This document shows, one piece after another, positions 8,187-17,759 of a DNA stretch of 64,000 bases. Under the pieces are notes generated by a model. It made no database searches. It was not told the origin of the DNA and saw nothing but the letters and a program-made list of their open reading frames with translations. Numbering within the stretch: the first letter of the stretch is position 1; each line of letters opens with the position of its first letter. Source of the stretch: Chryseobacterium gleum (lineage in GTDB: Bacteria; Bacteroidota; Bacteroidia; Flavobacteriales; BACL11); assembly GCA_945865535.1 (NCBI GenBank), contig CAMBDW010000005.1, positions 1 through 64,000 of the forward strand, in the 5' to 3' direction. The position numbers and the translations under genes were made by a program.

Positions 8187-9405
8187 CTCTAATTATTATT
8201 AAAGGGTTATGTATAAGAATAAACGAAATAATAATAAAAAGTAATCTAGAGTCATTTAACATACCGCTTACTAAGGAATTTAAAAAGAAGAATAGAAATA
8301 AGTAAAATAAAAGTGGATAAAATGAAGTTTTATCGTTTTTATACTCAATCATTTTATGATAACTCAAGTGAAATACATACAGAAATAACAATAATAATAC
8401 TAATACCGTTGGGATTCCATACTCGCAAGCTACTTCTAAGACTAAATTATGAGGATATTCTAATGGCATTAAATGAGTGGGGCTTAATTTATTTGTAATC
8501 ACTTGCCAATTACCAGCTCCAACACCTAGAGGATAGTTCTGCAAGAGAAGAAATGATCCAATTGCTAAGTTGGTACGAGTACTTGTTGATTGTTTGCTTC
8601 CTCCCTTTTTTGAAATATTCATAAATACTCTTTTCGAATTCCCAAGTTTAGCGATTTGTTTCTCTACTCCAGAAAAGACAAGAACTGATATCAATAAAAA
8701 TACTCCTAAACTTATTCTTACAATTACTCTATTAAAGTTCAAAAATACATACACAAAAGCAGTTAAAAAAAGTCCTAATATGGGGCCTCTACTACCAGTT
8801 GCTAATGCCAAAATGAAAAAGATTAATATGAGTGAGTATTTATATATATATTTAATTTTTACAGGAAGAAATAAGAGCGTGATTATTCCAAAACCCATCC
8901 ATCTTGCAAAAACTATAGGGCCGCCTCCTAAGACAGTCATTCTACCATCAGCTCTTTCAGTAATGGATGGACCAAAAAAAGAGAGTAATGCCAACAAACA
9001 TGTAACTGCTAGCAGGATATAGAAAGTATTTAACACATCTTTTCTTTCATATTTTTCAGCAATAACTACTGAAATAGGAATTACTATTAGCCAGAAGTTT
9101 ATAGCTTTCTCAAATCCATAATCCGTAACATCAAAAACAAGCCATAAAATAGGAGTCATTAAAAGTGCCAATAAATAAAACGAATAAAATAATACTTTTG
9201 ATTTGGAAAGAATAGTTTTCTTAATTGAAAACAACATAAAAATAACTGACACCAAATAAATAACACTAAGAAAAATTCCTAGATTTATATCAGCAATTTC
9301 TAGTCTTTCATCATAAACTCTTCCAATGGCTAATAATGCACATGAAAAAAACAAAAAAATCCATGAATTAATTGTTTTATCTGACATATCTATAGTATTT
9401 AACAT
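8179..9405 (-). CDS. Wzy/WaaL-type O-antigen polymerase or ligase
   Basis: Polytopic inner-membrane protein with roughly ten hydrophobic helices. TGSRGP (203-208) followed by a large periplasmic loop is the O-antigen ligase/polymerase signature. The loop ends in YPLGVGAGNW (291-300) and EYPHNLVLEVACEYG (316-330), the conserved His-Asn of that domain. In this operon, polymerisation of flipped repeat units (Wzy) is more likely than ligation because a Wzz-like gene and flippases are co-transcribed; the sequence alone does not separate the two. The first ATG (9405) overlaps the flippase gene by 29 bases. A second in-frame ATG at 9387 (MSDKTINSW) would shorten the overlap to 11 and is an equally plausible start. 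Confidence 0.82.
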   Translation of the reverse strand: MLNTIDMSDKTINSWIFLFFSCALLAIGRVYDERLEIADINLGIFLSVIYLVSVIFMLFSIKKTILSKSKVLFYSFYLLALLMTPILWLVFDVTDYGFEKAINFWLIVIPISVVIAEKYERKDVLNTFYILLAVTCLLALLSFFGPSITERADGRMTVLGGGPIVFARWMGFGIITLLFLPVKIKYIYKYSLILIFFILALATGSRGPILGLFLTAFVYVFLNFNRVIVRISLGVFLLISVLVFSGVEKQIAKLGNSKRVFMNISKKGGSKQSTSTRTNLAIGSFLLLQNYPLGVGAGNWQVITNKLSPTHLMPLEYPHNLVLEVACEYGIPTVLVLLLLFLYVFHLSYHKMIEYKNDKTSFYPLLFYLFLFFFLNSLVSGMLNDSRLLFIIISFILIHNPLIIIRDE

Positions 9406-10648
9406 ACGAAAACAATGAAAGAATAAAATAGAGCGCTGATAAACTATACATCATAATTAATGATTGACTTTTAGCACTGCTTGGGGAAAACTGAAAATAT
9501 GCAATAATCAATCCAATACTAATCAAAAAAAGAAGTGCTATATTTTTACTTGATAAATTAAGATATTCTTGAGGAAGCGAAAAAAAGGGTTGAAATAAAG
9601 CAGATGCCAAAAAAATCAACACAAAACTAAAACTTAAGTCTTTGGCGTAAGCCAAAGTCGCCAGTGTATCCTCTAAAGTAAAAGCACCTCTTTGAAAAAT
9701 AAATTGAATAATCTCAAAGCCAAACGTATTAATTACAAATACTAAGCCCAATCCTAAGATCAATGCAGTAAAACCTGAAAATAAAACTAAACGTATATCT
9801 TTTTTGATTGATAGTCTTCTTAATACAATAGTATTTAAATTCAGTACAACTGCTGTAAGTAATACATTTAATAAAACAACTGAATAATTAAAAAACGTAA
9901 TATTATTCCCATCATCAAGCCCTGCAACAAACCTAGATAGAAGCATAATAATATTTGCAAAATTGCCTAAGAGCAATAATGAAATATTGAAATCTTTAAT
10001 TCCAAATTCAACATCTTTACCTTTCTGCTCTCTAAACATTGGAAACAAATAGATATAAAATAAGCTCAACAAGCCTAATAATCGACTAATAGCAATTCCT
10101 ATCACCCCAAATAATAAAGATAATGGATACAATATAAGTGTAGATATAAACATATCCATTGTAGTAGCAATAGAATGCTTTTTAAATTGCCCTTTCCCTT
10201 GCATAATTACAAGAAAAATTGCGTTATAGAAGTTTATAGATAAAATTATCCCCAATAATAAAGACAAGAAAATAAAGGTCCAAAAATATTCTGGATTTAT
10301 ATAAAGTATAATGGGTATTTGGATCAATTGACTCAAAATAAATAATCCTAACATAATCTTTTGAGAAAACTTGAATATATTAACTAAAGAAATATCATCA
10401 TTTGAAGAATATAATTTTGAAAATTTAGACAATAAACTTGCCTGCATTGCATTTCCTTGAGTTAAGTCTGAAAATAACTCTGATACCGTTTTTAGTAATA
10501 AGAAATTAGCATATAAAACAGAAGATCCAAAAATGGATGCTAAAATAATTTCTCGTACAAATCCAAATCCTTTCTTTATAATATTTGCACAAAACATATA
10601 CCAAAAATCAAATGAAGATTTTGATAGAAGAATACTTTTAATAGACAT
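9377..10648 (-). CDS. MurJ/MviN-like flippase in polysaccharide operon
   Basis: Multi-pass inner-membrane protein of the MVF superfamily. The N-terminal segment GFGFVREIILASIFGSS is the MurJ-type first helix and loop, and a later IFQRGAFT segment (about residues 310-320) matches the FxRGxF element conserved in MurJ homologues. The 423-residue length is shorter than housekeeping MurJ (about 500 or more) and hydrophobic helices run nearly throughout. Its place between ugd and the polymerase suggests export of a lipid-linked polysaccharide unit rather than lipid II. It is the second flippase-like gene of the operon besides the Wzx-like gene at the window edge. The ATG at 10648 lies 6 bases after the ugd stop. 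Confidence 0.75.
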   Translation of the reverse strand: MSIKSILLSKSSFDFWYMFCANIIKKGFGFVREIILASIFGSSVLYANFLLLKTVSELFSDLTQGNAMQASLLSKFSKLYSSNDDISLVNIFKFSQKIMLGLFILSQLIQIPIILYINPEYFWTFIFLSLLLGIILSINFYNAIFLVIMQGKGQFKKHSIATTMDMFISTLILYPLSLLFGVIGIAISRLLGLLSLFYIYLFPMFREQKGKDVEFGIKDFNISLLLLGNFANIIMLLSRFVAGLDDGNNITFFNYSVVLLNVLLTAVVLNLNTIVLRRLSIKKDIRLVLFSGFTALILGLGLVFVINTFGFEIIQFIFQRGAFTLEDTLATLAYAKDLSFSFVLIFLASALFQPFFSLPQEYLNLSSKNIALLFLISIGLIIAYFQFSPSSAKSQSLIMMYSLSALYFILSLFSYVKYYRYVR

Positions 10649-10654
10649 GCATCC

Positions 10655-11977
10655 CTATGCTTTTACACCAATTTGCATGTACTTAAAACCCTTGCTTTGA
10701 ACAAAATCTGATTTAAACTGATTTCTACCATCAATAAATAAGTTGCCTTTCATTTTTGATCGCATTAAATCAAAATCAGGGCTTCTAAATTCTTTCCACT
10801 CAGTAACTAATATGAGTACATCAGCAGCCTCTAAGGCAGTATATTTATCATTACAATAATTCACAGAAAAACCTTTTAAGTAAAATTGAGCTTCATGTAT
10901 TGCTTTTGGATCATAAGCATTTACTTTTCCTCCTGCCTTAATAATTGATTTAATTAGATTTAAAGACGGAGCTTCTCTCACGTCATCAGTTTCTGGCTTA
11001 AATGAGAGTCCCCATACGGCAATTTTCTTGCCTTTAAGATCTGTTCCTAATTGGCTAGTTAATTTTGAAAATAACACTTCCTTTTGTGCTTGATTAACTT
11101 TCTCAACAGCGCTTATTAAATTGGGAGTATAGCCGTGATTATTTGCAATATTTATTAATGCCTGAACATCTTTTGGAAAACAACTTCCTCCATAACCACA
11201 GCCAGGATAAATAAACTTGTATCCAATTCTTTGATCACTACCGATACCTTTTCGAACTTGATTTACATCTGCACCAACACGCTCGCAGATATTAGAAATC
11301 TCATTAATAAAAGAAATCTTGGTAGCAAGCATAGCATTAGCAGCATATTTAGTCATTTCTGCCGATCTTATATCCATAGCAATAAACCTATCACTACTAA
11401 CCGTAAACGGAGCATATAAATTTTTCATCAATTCCAAAGAACTATCATCATTGGCCCCAACAACAACCCTATCAGGATGCATGAAATCTTGAATTGCAGC
11501 TCCTTCCTTTAAGAATTCTGGATTAGAAACAACATCAAATGTTAATTTTGATCCTCTCAGATCAAGTTCTTTTTGAATAGTTGCTCTTACTGTATCAGCA
11601 GTTCCAATTGGAACCGTTGACTTATCCACAACTATAAGATGATGACTCATATTTGCTCCAATAGATTTAGCTACTTGCAAAACATATTTAAGATCGGCTG
11701 AACCATCATCACCCATAGGAGTTCCAACAGCAATAAATACAACTTCTGCCCCCTCTAAAGATTCTTTAGTATTGGTTGTAAATTTTAGAGTTCCCTTCTT
11801 TTGATTGTCTAAAACTAGGGCAGATAATCCTGGCTCGTATATTGGAACAATACCTTTTATTAATTGCGAGATCTTTTCAGCATCAATATCAATACAAATA
11901 ACATTATTTCCCATTTCGGCAAAGCAAGCTGCCGCAACCAAGCCTACATATCCAGAGCCTATTATCCCAACTTTCAT
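10655..11977 (-). CDS. ugd: UDP-glucose 6-dehydrogenase
   Basis: Oxidises UDP-glucose to UDP-glucuronate in two NAD-dependent steps, supplying an acidic sugar for the surface polysaccharide. The N-terminal Rossmann motif GSGYVGLVAAACFAE (7-21) and D30 bind NAD. The catalytic cysteine is C266 in GCGYGGSCFPKD (259-270). VSNPEFLKEG (150-159) and the C-terminal GLSFKPETDDVREAPS segment complete the family pattern. Length is 440 residues, as usual. UDP-GlcNAc or UDP-ManNAc dehydrogenases share the fold, but the motif set and length fit UDP-glucose best. It begins 2 bases after the stop of the Wzz-like gene. Confidence 0.93.
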   Translation of the reverse strand: MKVGIIGSGYVGLVAAACFAEMGNNVICIDIDAEKISQLIKGIVPIYEPGLSALVLDNQKKGTLKFTTNTKESLEGAEVVFIAVGTPMGDDGSADLKYVLQVAKSIGANMSHHLIVVDKSTVPIGTADTVRATIQKELDLRGSKLTFDVVSNPEFLKEGAAIQDFMHPDRVVVGANDDSSLELMKNLYAPFTVSSDRFIAMDIRSAEMTKYAANAMLATKISFINEISNICERVGADVNQVRKGIGSDQRIGYKFIYPGCGYGGSCFPKDVQALINIANNHGYTPNLISAVEKVNQAQKEVLFSKLTSQLGTDLKGKKIAVWGLSFKPETDDVREAPSLNLIKSIIKAGGKVNAYDPKAIHEAQFYLKGFSVNYCNDKYTALEAADVLILVTEWKEFRSPDFDLMRSKMKGNLFIDGRNQFKSDFVQSKGFKYMQIGVKA

Positions 11978-11979
11978 AT

Positions 11980-12813
11980 TTACTTAACTTCTTTTATTAA
12001 TGCAACTAGTAGGCCAATAAAATAACATATTAGCCCTGCTAATAGACTCCAAACTAATATATCGTCCTCTTTTTGCTCCACATTTGCAAATTTTTGTACA
12101 TAAACCAAGGGTTTTAATAATGCTTGATTCATTTTGATTTCTTCTCTTAAATGGCTCAATGATACAATTTGATTACTAAGTTCTTTCCCTTCTTTTCCAC
12201 TGATAATATTTACTGAGCTAACATCCAAATTATTTTTTGCCCCTTCAATTCTTATATTTCCAAGCAATTGAATTTCATTTTCAATATTACTGATAAGATT
12301 AACATTAGACTCTAGATATTTTTCATGATAATTTCTTACAAAATCATTATTTTCGAAATAATATATTAACCCATTCTGAATATCAGAGAGTTTAGTGTTA
12401 TCATATACAATCAATAGAATCTCAAATTTATTAAGAGCATAGAATTTTTCCTCCATATCTTGTTGATACAACTGCTCAGCTTCAATTTTTTTGATAGTTC
12501 TTGCGGTTTTACTATCAATCCCAAGAACTTTTGAAAGTTGATTAAACTCTTTATTTTCAATATTTATTTGCAAATGATTAATCAAATCAATAGCAGTTCT
12601 TTGGCTTAAATCTTCAATCTGTTCTTGTCTTTCATATTCAGAGATACCAGACATACAAATTGCCTTTGTTTCATAATAAGGAGTTTTAAACTTCTGAAAT
12701 AATATTACAGAGAGCACTCCAATAGCAATAAAAATTAGAATGAATTTCTTATTTCTACTATTAAACTTTACAAAGTTTGAAAAAAGTGCACTTAAATTTA
12801 ATTCTTCAGTCAT
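11980..12813 (-). CDS. Wzz-like polysaccharide chain-length determinant
   Basis: Inner-membrane co-polymerase candidate. A short cytoplasmic N-terminus leads to a first membrane helix (about residues 23-41 from the ATG), a long periplasmic part rich in charged helices, and a second helix near the C-terminus (WSLLAGLICYFIGLLVALI) with a short tail. This two-helix topology with a coiled periplasmic domain is that of Wzz proteins, which set polymer length together with Wzy. There is no C-terminal tyrosine kinase domain. I take the ATG at 12813 as the start; a TTG 21 bases upstream in frame is possible. It is the first gene of the polysaccharide operon, with a promoter-like element about 50 bases upstream. 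Confidence 0.72.
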   Translation of the reverse strand: MTEELNLSALFSNFVKFNSRNKKFILIFIAIGVLSVILFQKFKTPYYETKAICMSGISEYERQEQIEDLSQRTAIDLINHLQINIENKEFNQLSKVLGIDSKTARTIKKIEAEQLYQQDMEEKFYALNKFEILLIVYDNTKLSDIQNGLIYYFENNDFVRNYHEKYLESNVNLISNIENEIQLLGNIRIEGAKNNLDVSSVNIISGKEGKELSNQIVSLSHLREEIKMNQALLKPLVYVQKFANVEQKEDDILVWSLLAGLICYFIGLLVALIKEVK

Positions 12814-12863
12814 TTTTTTATTTATAATTTCCAAGAGGATTCATTGTAAATCCCTTTAATTTT

Positions 12864-12871
12864 CAAAAATA
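12864..12871 (-). promoter_or_regulatory. Putative -7 promoter element of the polysaccharide operon
   Basis: On the minus strand this reads TATTTTTG, a full match to the Bacteroidota -7 consensus TAnnTTTG, placing transcription start about 45 bases upstream of the first operon gene. I see no good -33 TTTG at the usual 19-21 base spacing, so this is tentative. The rest of the 250-base intergenic stretch up to gldN shows only the gldN terminator. Confidence 0.35.
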
Positions 12872-13017
12872 CAAGTTTTCTATTTGATATCTTATAAAAT
12901 TAGCAATAGAATCCTTGAATAAATTTCTGTTATGCTTAAAGAGTAATCATTGCATCACATTTAGCCCCGCTATCAAACGATAGATAGATAAAATTATTGC
13001 TATTTAAAGGGCATATA

Positions 13018-13045
13018 ACAAAAAAGCCCCAAATAAGGGGCTTTC
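13018..13045 (-). terminator. Rho-independent terminator after gldN
   Basis: On the minus strand the stem AAAGCCCC, loop TTATTT and stem GGGGCTTT are followed by further T residues. The eight-base-pair GC-containing hairpin starts about 20 bases after the gldN stop. It separates the type IX secretion operon from the polysaccharide operon, which therefore needs its own promoter. Confidence 0.9.
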
Positions 13046-13064
13046 TTTTATTTTAAAATTACTA

Positions 13065-13973
13065 TTAATACTCCCACAAATCATGCTCGGTATTAAATAT
13101 ATCAGCCTTAATACTTTCGGCTTCTAACAAGGCATCAAGACCTATCATATATTTATTAAGTTCTCTATCATACACATTTCCTTCTTTCACAATTGTAGAA
13201 CTAAACATTCTTTTTAGGAAAATATCTTCAAATGTTTTATTTTCGGCTTCATTCTTAACAAAGTTAAATGATTGAGCATTTTTTAAAACCTGCCTTGCTT
13301 CTGGAAAATAAAACCAACATATTGGACGTGATTCACCATTTAGTAGTCCTGTAAATTCATCTCTAAGATCTGCAATAGGGCATAATCCAATTATTCTAAC
13401 ATCCATCACCGATCTTTGTTTATCGAAAAACCATTGTTCTTTAACTTGCCATTTTTTAATATCAGCCTGATTTAATCCATTTTTTCTTTGTGATGGTCCG
13501 AAAACTATATTTCCGTTTAAATCTAGAGAATCTTCAGCAAAATCATTTAATAAAGGTACCGCAAACTCAGCACCTTCAACAGCTTTTATCAAATCTGTTG
13601 CAGTCATTTGATTTTGAAATTCATCATCCTTCTCTGCACTAAATGCTCGAATTGAAATCTCTCCATTTCCTGTAGCAGCATTGTAAAGTACTTTAAATAA
13701 ATTATTTCGATCAACGGTTTTGATAGAACCAACTTCCTGAGGATGATAAAGAGGATGGTTTATCTTTTGCCTTAAATCAATCTCTCTCCATATTTTCCTT
13801 GACCACATAACATCTGCTTCTCTTAGATTAGGTAAAGCAACTACTTCCTTTTCTGTATGTTGTTTTCTTTCATACACGTTATTCATTTTATACGGATCAT
13901 TTTCTAAAATATCTTGAGAAAAAGATAAACTGTACATAAGAACTGCTAATAATGTTAAATTATATTCTTTCAT
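13065..13973 (-). CDS. gldN: Type IX secretion/gliding protein GldN
   Basis: GldN (PorN) is a periplasmic component that works with the lipoprotein GldK in the ring of the type IX secretion system under the outer membrane. The 302-residue protein begins with a signal peptide (hydrophobic residues 5-18, cleavage probably near SFSQ-D). The mature part contains VMWSRKIWREIDLRQKINHPLY (in pieces, residues about 54-76), a hallmark of GldN/PorN, and the later LCPIADLRDE and ICWFYFPEARQVL segments. It is the last gene of porP-gldKLMN, 16 bases after gldM, and is followed by a strong terminator. Confidence 0.95.
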   Translation of the reverse strand: MKEYNLTLLAVLMYSLSFSQDILENDPYKMNNVYERKQHTEKEVVALPNLREADVMWSRKIWREIDLRQKINHPLYHPQEVGSIKTVDRNNLFKVLYNAATGNGEISIRAFSAEKDDEFQNQMTATDLIKAVEGAEFAVPLLNDFAEDSLDLNGNIVFGPSQRKNGLNQADIKKWQVKEQWFFDKQRSVMDVRIIGLCPIADLRDEFTGLLNGESRPICWFYFPEARQVLKNAQSFNFVKNEAENKTFEDIFLKRMFSSTIVKEGNVYDRELNKYMIGLDALLEAESIKADIFNTEHDLWEY

Positions 13974-13989
13974 ATTTTTTTAATTTTTT

Positions 13990-15696
13990 TTAATTTTTTA
14001 TTGTATAAACTACATCACCTAAATCTCTTGCCCCACTTACTCCTGTTCTTGTTGCTTTTATATCTGTAAAAGATACTGTACTCCCAACTACAGCGTTATT
14101 AATAGCATCCAGTACTTGGTCAGTAAATCTCGTTCCTTTTACTTCAATTGGAAATGAACCTTTTGGACTTGTGTAATTCATTCTATAAGATACAATTTTA
14201 AAAGATAGTGCATTTCTATCAAAATAAAAATCTTTCATCTCAGCTATAAGCATTTGCGCTGCTTTCAATTCTCCCTTTGACACAGCTTTATTTTCTATTT
14301 TAGCTGCTTTAGGAATAGGAGCAGGAACATCTTTAACTTTAAAATCTACAGAACCCATTAATTTTCTTTTCCCATCAACAGTAACATATAAATCAACAAC
14401 TGGAGAATTCTTATCATCTCGTTTTGTTGGATTTACTATCCATTGTCCATTATTTTTATCAACAACTCTAATAGTGCCATTTTTAGTTTCAGCTGTAACT
14501 TGAGCAGCAGAATAACCAGCAACCGCTACTTTTATAGGATTATCAACTGCCACATACAAAACATTCATATTTGTTGGTGATGCTACAGCTTGCTTTGAAG
14601 CAACTAAATACTCTCCCTTAAAAGGATAAAATTTAGGCCCTTGTTCTGTTTGTAGTTTTATTATTCCACCCCATTTCTTAGGTCCTTCTCCAGATGTTCT
14701 TGTTTGAAACACTCCTACTCCGTTTTGAACATCTATTTTTGTGCCTCCACTAGGCTTATCGTTTATAGTATCATACCCTCCTATATAAATCTCTGGATTT
14801 TGATTCTTATTCATTGCTGTGATAAATATATCCGCTTCAAAAACATCTCCACTCAATACAAAATTAGACTGAGGGATTGCTACACCTTTTGCATCATCAA
14901 ATTTTAATGTTTTTGCATCAATATCTCGTTTTAAATATTCTATCATATCCGCTTCAAGATTTCTCAAATCTGACTGTATTTTGGATAGAATTGTTAAAGC
15001 ACCAACAGAGGGCATATCCACAAAATTATATGTTTCCCAATTTTCTAATTTCTTTCCTTTTCCTCTGTTAGACACATCACAAGCCAAATTAATATTATCA
15101 ATTAAAGTCTGATTATCACCAGCTAAACCAATCAAAAAATCTCTATATTCTTCTATTTGTTTTTTTAATACTGAAGCTCTCTTATCTTTTTCAAGGGTAT
15201 TTGGATAAAATAAGTCTCCTGCAGCGTCTCTGTTTTCTTTATTGTATAAATAAGCAATAGGCAAACGCTTTTGCGCATCACTTAATTCACTGAATTTTTT
15301 ACCTTCAATTACTTTTTCTTCTAAAGGTTTACCCTCTTCATCTAAAACATCTTTAGCGCTTCCTAAATATACTTTTCCTTTATCAGCTTTGCTTACCAAA
15401 TCATACTTCATTTCTTGAATATACAAGACAGTTGCATCAACTTTAGTTTTTACAGAATAAGCTTGATCCCTAACCTTTTGAAATTTCTCAGGATTATTTG
15501 CTACTGCATTATCAAAATCAGCATAAGTAGACCCATTTTTTAAACTAAAATTAGTAGTTGTTCGTTCAATACCTTTATTTACCTCAAAAAAGGAATTAAG
15601 TACCTCTTTAGATACGTTTAGTGCAAGTAGGGCCGTAAGCACTAAATACATCATATTAATCATCTTCTGCCTTGGCGTTAATTTACCTGCTGCCAT
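13990..15696 (-). CDS. gldM: Type IX secretion/gliding motor protein GldM
   Basis: GldM (PorM) is the long periplasmic arm of the GldLM motor that uses the proton-motive force to power type IX secretion and gliding. The N-terminus MAAGKLTPRQKMINMMYLVL is the conserved cytoplasmic tail and start of the single membrane helix (residues about 13-30). The rest (about 535 residues) is a chain of periplasmic beta-rich domains that reach to the GldKN ring. At 568 residues it is somewhat longer than the well-studied homologues of about 515. The C-terminal part with KGTRFTDQVLDAI is the family-typical last domain. It lies 31 bases after gldL. Confidence 0.96.
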   Translation of the reverse strand: MAAGKLTPRQKMINMMYLVLTALLALNVSKEVLNSFFEVNKGIERTTTNFSLKNGSTYADFDNAVANNPEKFQKVRDQAYSVKTKVDATVLYIQEMKYDLVSKADKGKVYLGSAKDVLDEEGKPLEEKVIEGKKFSELSDAQKRLPIAYLYNKENRDAAGDLFYPNTLEKDKRASVLKKQIEEYRDFLIGLAGDNQTLIDNINLACDVSNRGKGKKLENWETYNFVDMPSVGALTILSKIQSDLRNLEADMIEYLKRDIDAKTLKFDDAKGVAIPQSNFVLSGDVFEADIFITAMNKNQNPEIYIGGYDTINDKPSGGTKIDVQNGVGVFQTRTSGEGPKKWGGIIKLQTEQGPKFYPFKGEYLVASKQAVASPTNMNVLYVAVDNPIKVAVAGYSAAQVTAETKNGTIRVVDKNNGQWIVNPTKRDDKNSPVVDLYVTVDGKRKLMGSVDFKVKDVPAPIPKAAKIENKAVSKGELKAAQMLIAEMKDFYFDRNALSFKIVSYRMNYTSPKGSFPIEVKGTRFTDQVLDAINNAVVGSTVSFTDIKATRTGVSGARDLGDVVYTIKN

Positions 15697-15727
15697 ATTT
15701 TATATGTATTTTTTAAATGATTAAAAA

Positions 15728-16387
15728 TTATCTATTAGGATTCATAGCGTTAAGCATATTGCTATATACTTTATTCAACTGCTCTAAGTTATCCGCTAGG
15801 CTACTAACTTGTTCTTGGAACTTTTTAGAATCATCTACTGAAGATTGTAAATTTTGTAGAAATAAATTAGTTGCTTCCATTTGCTGATTAGAAGCTTGTA
15901 ATTGTAATTCATATAGAGAATTTAAAGCGTTCATATTTTTTACTCCTTCTTGAATTTGTGAATTGTACTCAGAAATACCTGAAGCAGCAGCAATTGTTTC
16001 ATTTAATTTTTTTGTCGATTCCCCAAACGATCTTAGCCCTTCATTTAAACTCTCAATTAATGCATTATCAATCTTAGCTTTTGCTAAAGCATCATCTAAT
16101 AATTGAGCAGGTCTTTTTGCAGCATTAGGATCTTCCATATTTGCTAGCTCTGGATAAACCAATGTCCAATCTGGTTCAGTAGATTGCTTCTCAAAAGCAG
16201 AGAAAAAGAAAATGATAGCTTCTATTCCTAATCCAGCCATTAACATATATGATGCCCCTGGAAGGTGTTCAATTTTAAATAAAGCTCCTAAAATTACAAC
16301 TGCAGCACCCCAGCCATATAATTTTGGCATCATTGCTTTGTACCATTTTGCTTCCGTTACCCTTTCTAAACTAGCTGTAAAACTCAT
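15728..16387 (-). CDS. gldL: Type IX secretion/gliding motor protein GldL
   Basis: GldL (PorL) is the inner-membrane partner of GldM; the pair forms the proton-driven motor. Two membrane helices are seen, about residues 22-38 (YGWGAAVVILGALFKIEH) and 46-65. The second contains GLGIEAIIF with E56, which aligns with the intramembrane glutamate known to be essential in the Flavobacterium johnsoniae protein. DWTLVYPELA (73-82) follows directly, as in the family. The C-terminal cytoplasmic part (about 85-219) is helical with many Gln, Asn and Leu residues and predicted coiled coil. At 219 residues it is normal in length. Confidence 0.96.
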   Translation of the reverse strand: MSFTASLERVTEAKWYKAMMPKLYGWGAAVVILGALFKIEHLPGASYMLMAGLGIEAIIFFFSAFEKQSTEPDWTLVYPELANMEDPNAAKRPAQLLDDALAKAKIDNALIESLNEGLRSFGESTKKLNETIAAASGISEYNSQIQEGVKNMNALNSLYELQLQASNQQMEATNLFLQNLQSSVDDSKKFQEQVSSLADNLEQLNKVYSNMLNAMNPNR

Positions 16388-16420
16388 TTTTTTAGTTTTT
16401 TTTAATTATTAATTTTATTT

Positions 16421-17722
16421 TTATTCAAAATCTTTCTTATCTCTACCTAAGAAATCAACCGCACATCTAAAGCCTATATATGATTTAGCAGTATCTTGAT
16501 ATTCAAAAGATCTTGTACTTGTTTGTATAAAGTAAGCTATATCTTTCCAAGAACCTCCTCTAATCGATTTCCTTTTCAACACTTCATTATCGTCTTCCTT
16601 AGCATTATAATGGTAATCCATATTCATATCGTGAGAATATGAAAATCCAGACTCATCATAAGCATTTGAAGTCCACTCGGCAACATTTCCTGCCATATCA
16701 TAAAGCCCATATCCATTTGGATTATAAGAAGCTGTTTTGATTGCTTTAAGCCCCCCATCAGCAACATAATTACCTCTTAAAGGTTTAAAATTAGCTAAAA
16801 AACAACCTTGTAAATTTCTAGTATAAGGCCCTCCCCAAGGATAGGGTGAAGCATCCAAGCCTCCTCTTGAAGCATACTCCCACTCTGATTCTGTTGGTAA
16901 TCGAAAATCAGGCAATGTTGGTTGTTTAATTTCTCTTAAAAAAGAGTTCATCATTTTAGTTCTCCAATGAGCAAAAGCAGTTGCTTGTTTCCAATTTATT
17001 CCAACTACAGGATAATCATCAAAAGCAGGGTGCCAAAAATAATTCTTTGTTGTAGGGTCATTAAATGAATACGAATAATCATGAGTCCATGTTAATGTAT
17101 CAGGATAAATATTAAAATCAACATATGACAAAAATCCTCTTCTATCTTTTTCTCTATTAGATTTTACAGCAGCAGATTGTATATCAAGAACTTGATATTT
17201 ATATACAAATTTTCTAGTATCAAATTCTCTTTGGCCATCCAATCTTTCATTCTCGGGCAAAAACATTTCTTCTTGTTCAAGAATTTCTCTTACCTTTGGA
17301 TCATCCCATCTAATTTTTTTTGTCCAATCAATTCTATACACACCAGTACCTGTTTCGTCAGTATAATTCATAACTTCAGTTCCATATTCCGTTGCTCCAT
17401 TCGCAATTAAGTACTGCCTAAGTATGGAATCTCTCACCCAATTGGTAAACTGTCGATACTCATTATTAGTAATCTCTGTCTCATCCATATAAAACGCCCC
17501 AACGGAAACTGTTTTTGATTGAGAAACATTGGCAAAAGGAACATCCTGATCAGATGGTCCCATATTATAACTACCTTGAGGAATAAACACCATGCCATAA
17601 GGATCAGTTGGATTCCAAATTTGTCTATTTTCAACTCCAATTAATTCGCCATTACCAGAACCTCCGCAAGCACTTAATAATGCTACTACTGAACTTAATA
17701 CAATTATTTTTTTCATATTCAT
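16421..17722 (-). CDS. gldK: Type IX secretion/gliding lipoprotein GldK
   Basis: GldK (PorK) is an outer-membrane lipoprotein facing the periplasm that forms large rings with GldN. The signal peptide ends in the lipobox LLSAC (C19). The mature protein has the formylglycine-generating-enzyme-like (sulfatase-modifying factor) fold, seen in MVFIPQGSYNMGPSD near residue 45, FRLPTESEWEYASRGG, GLYDMAGNVAEWTSNAY and the C-terminal RGGSWKD...IGFRCA. In GldK this fold is structural; no enzymatic role is established. Length is 433 residues. The first ATG (17722) is followed by another at codon 3, so the exact start is uncertain by two codons. It lies 37 bases after porP. Confidence 0.95.
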   Translation of the reverse strand: MNMKKIIVLSSVVALLSACGGSGNGELIGVENRQIWNPTDPYGMVFIPQGSYNMGPSDQDVPFANVSQSKTVSVGAFYMDETEITNNEYRQFTNWVRDSILRQYLIANGATEYGTEVMNYTDETGTGVYRIDWTKKIRWDDPKVREILEQEEMFLPENERLDGQREFDTRKFVYKYQVLDIQSAAVKSNREKDRRGFLSYVDFNIYPDTLTWTHDYSYSFNDPTTKNYFWHPAFDDYPVVGINWKQATAFAHWRTKMMNSFLREIKQPTLPDFRLPTESEWEYASRGGLDASPYPWGGPYTRNLQGCFLANFKPLRGNYVADGGLKAIKTASYNPNGYGLYDMAGNVAEWTSNAYDESGFSYSHDMNMDYHYNAKEDDNEVLKRKSIRGGSWKDIAYFIQTSTRSFEYQDTAKSYIGFRCAVDFLGRDKKDFE

Positions 17723-17759
17723 ATTTATTTTATCACCTAAGTGAGTTAAAATCTTGTTT

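Noticed and set aside
8570-9022. Open frame of 150 codons on the plus strand inside the polymerase gene
   Set aside because: It is opposite to a well-supported membrane protein; its composition reflects reverse-complemented hydrophobic codons.
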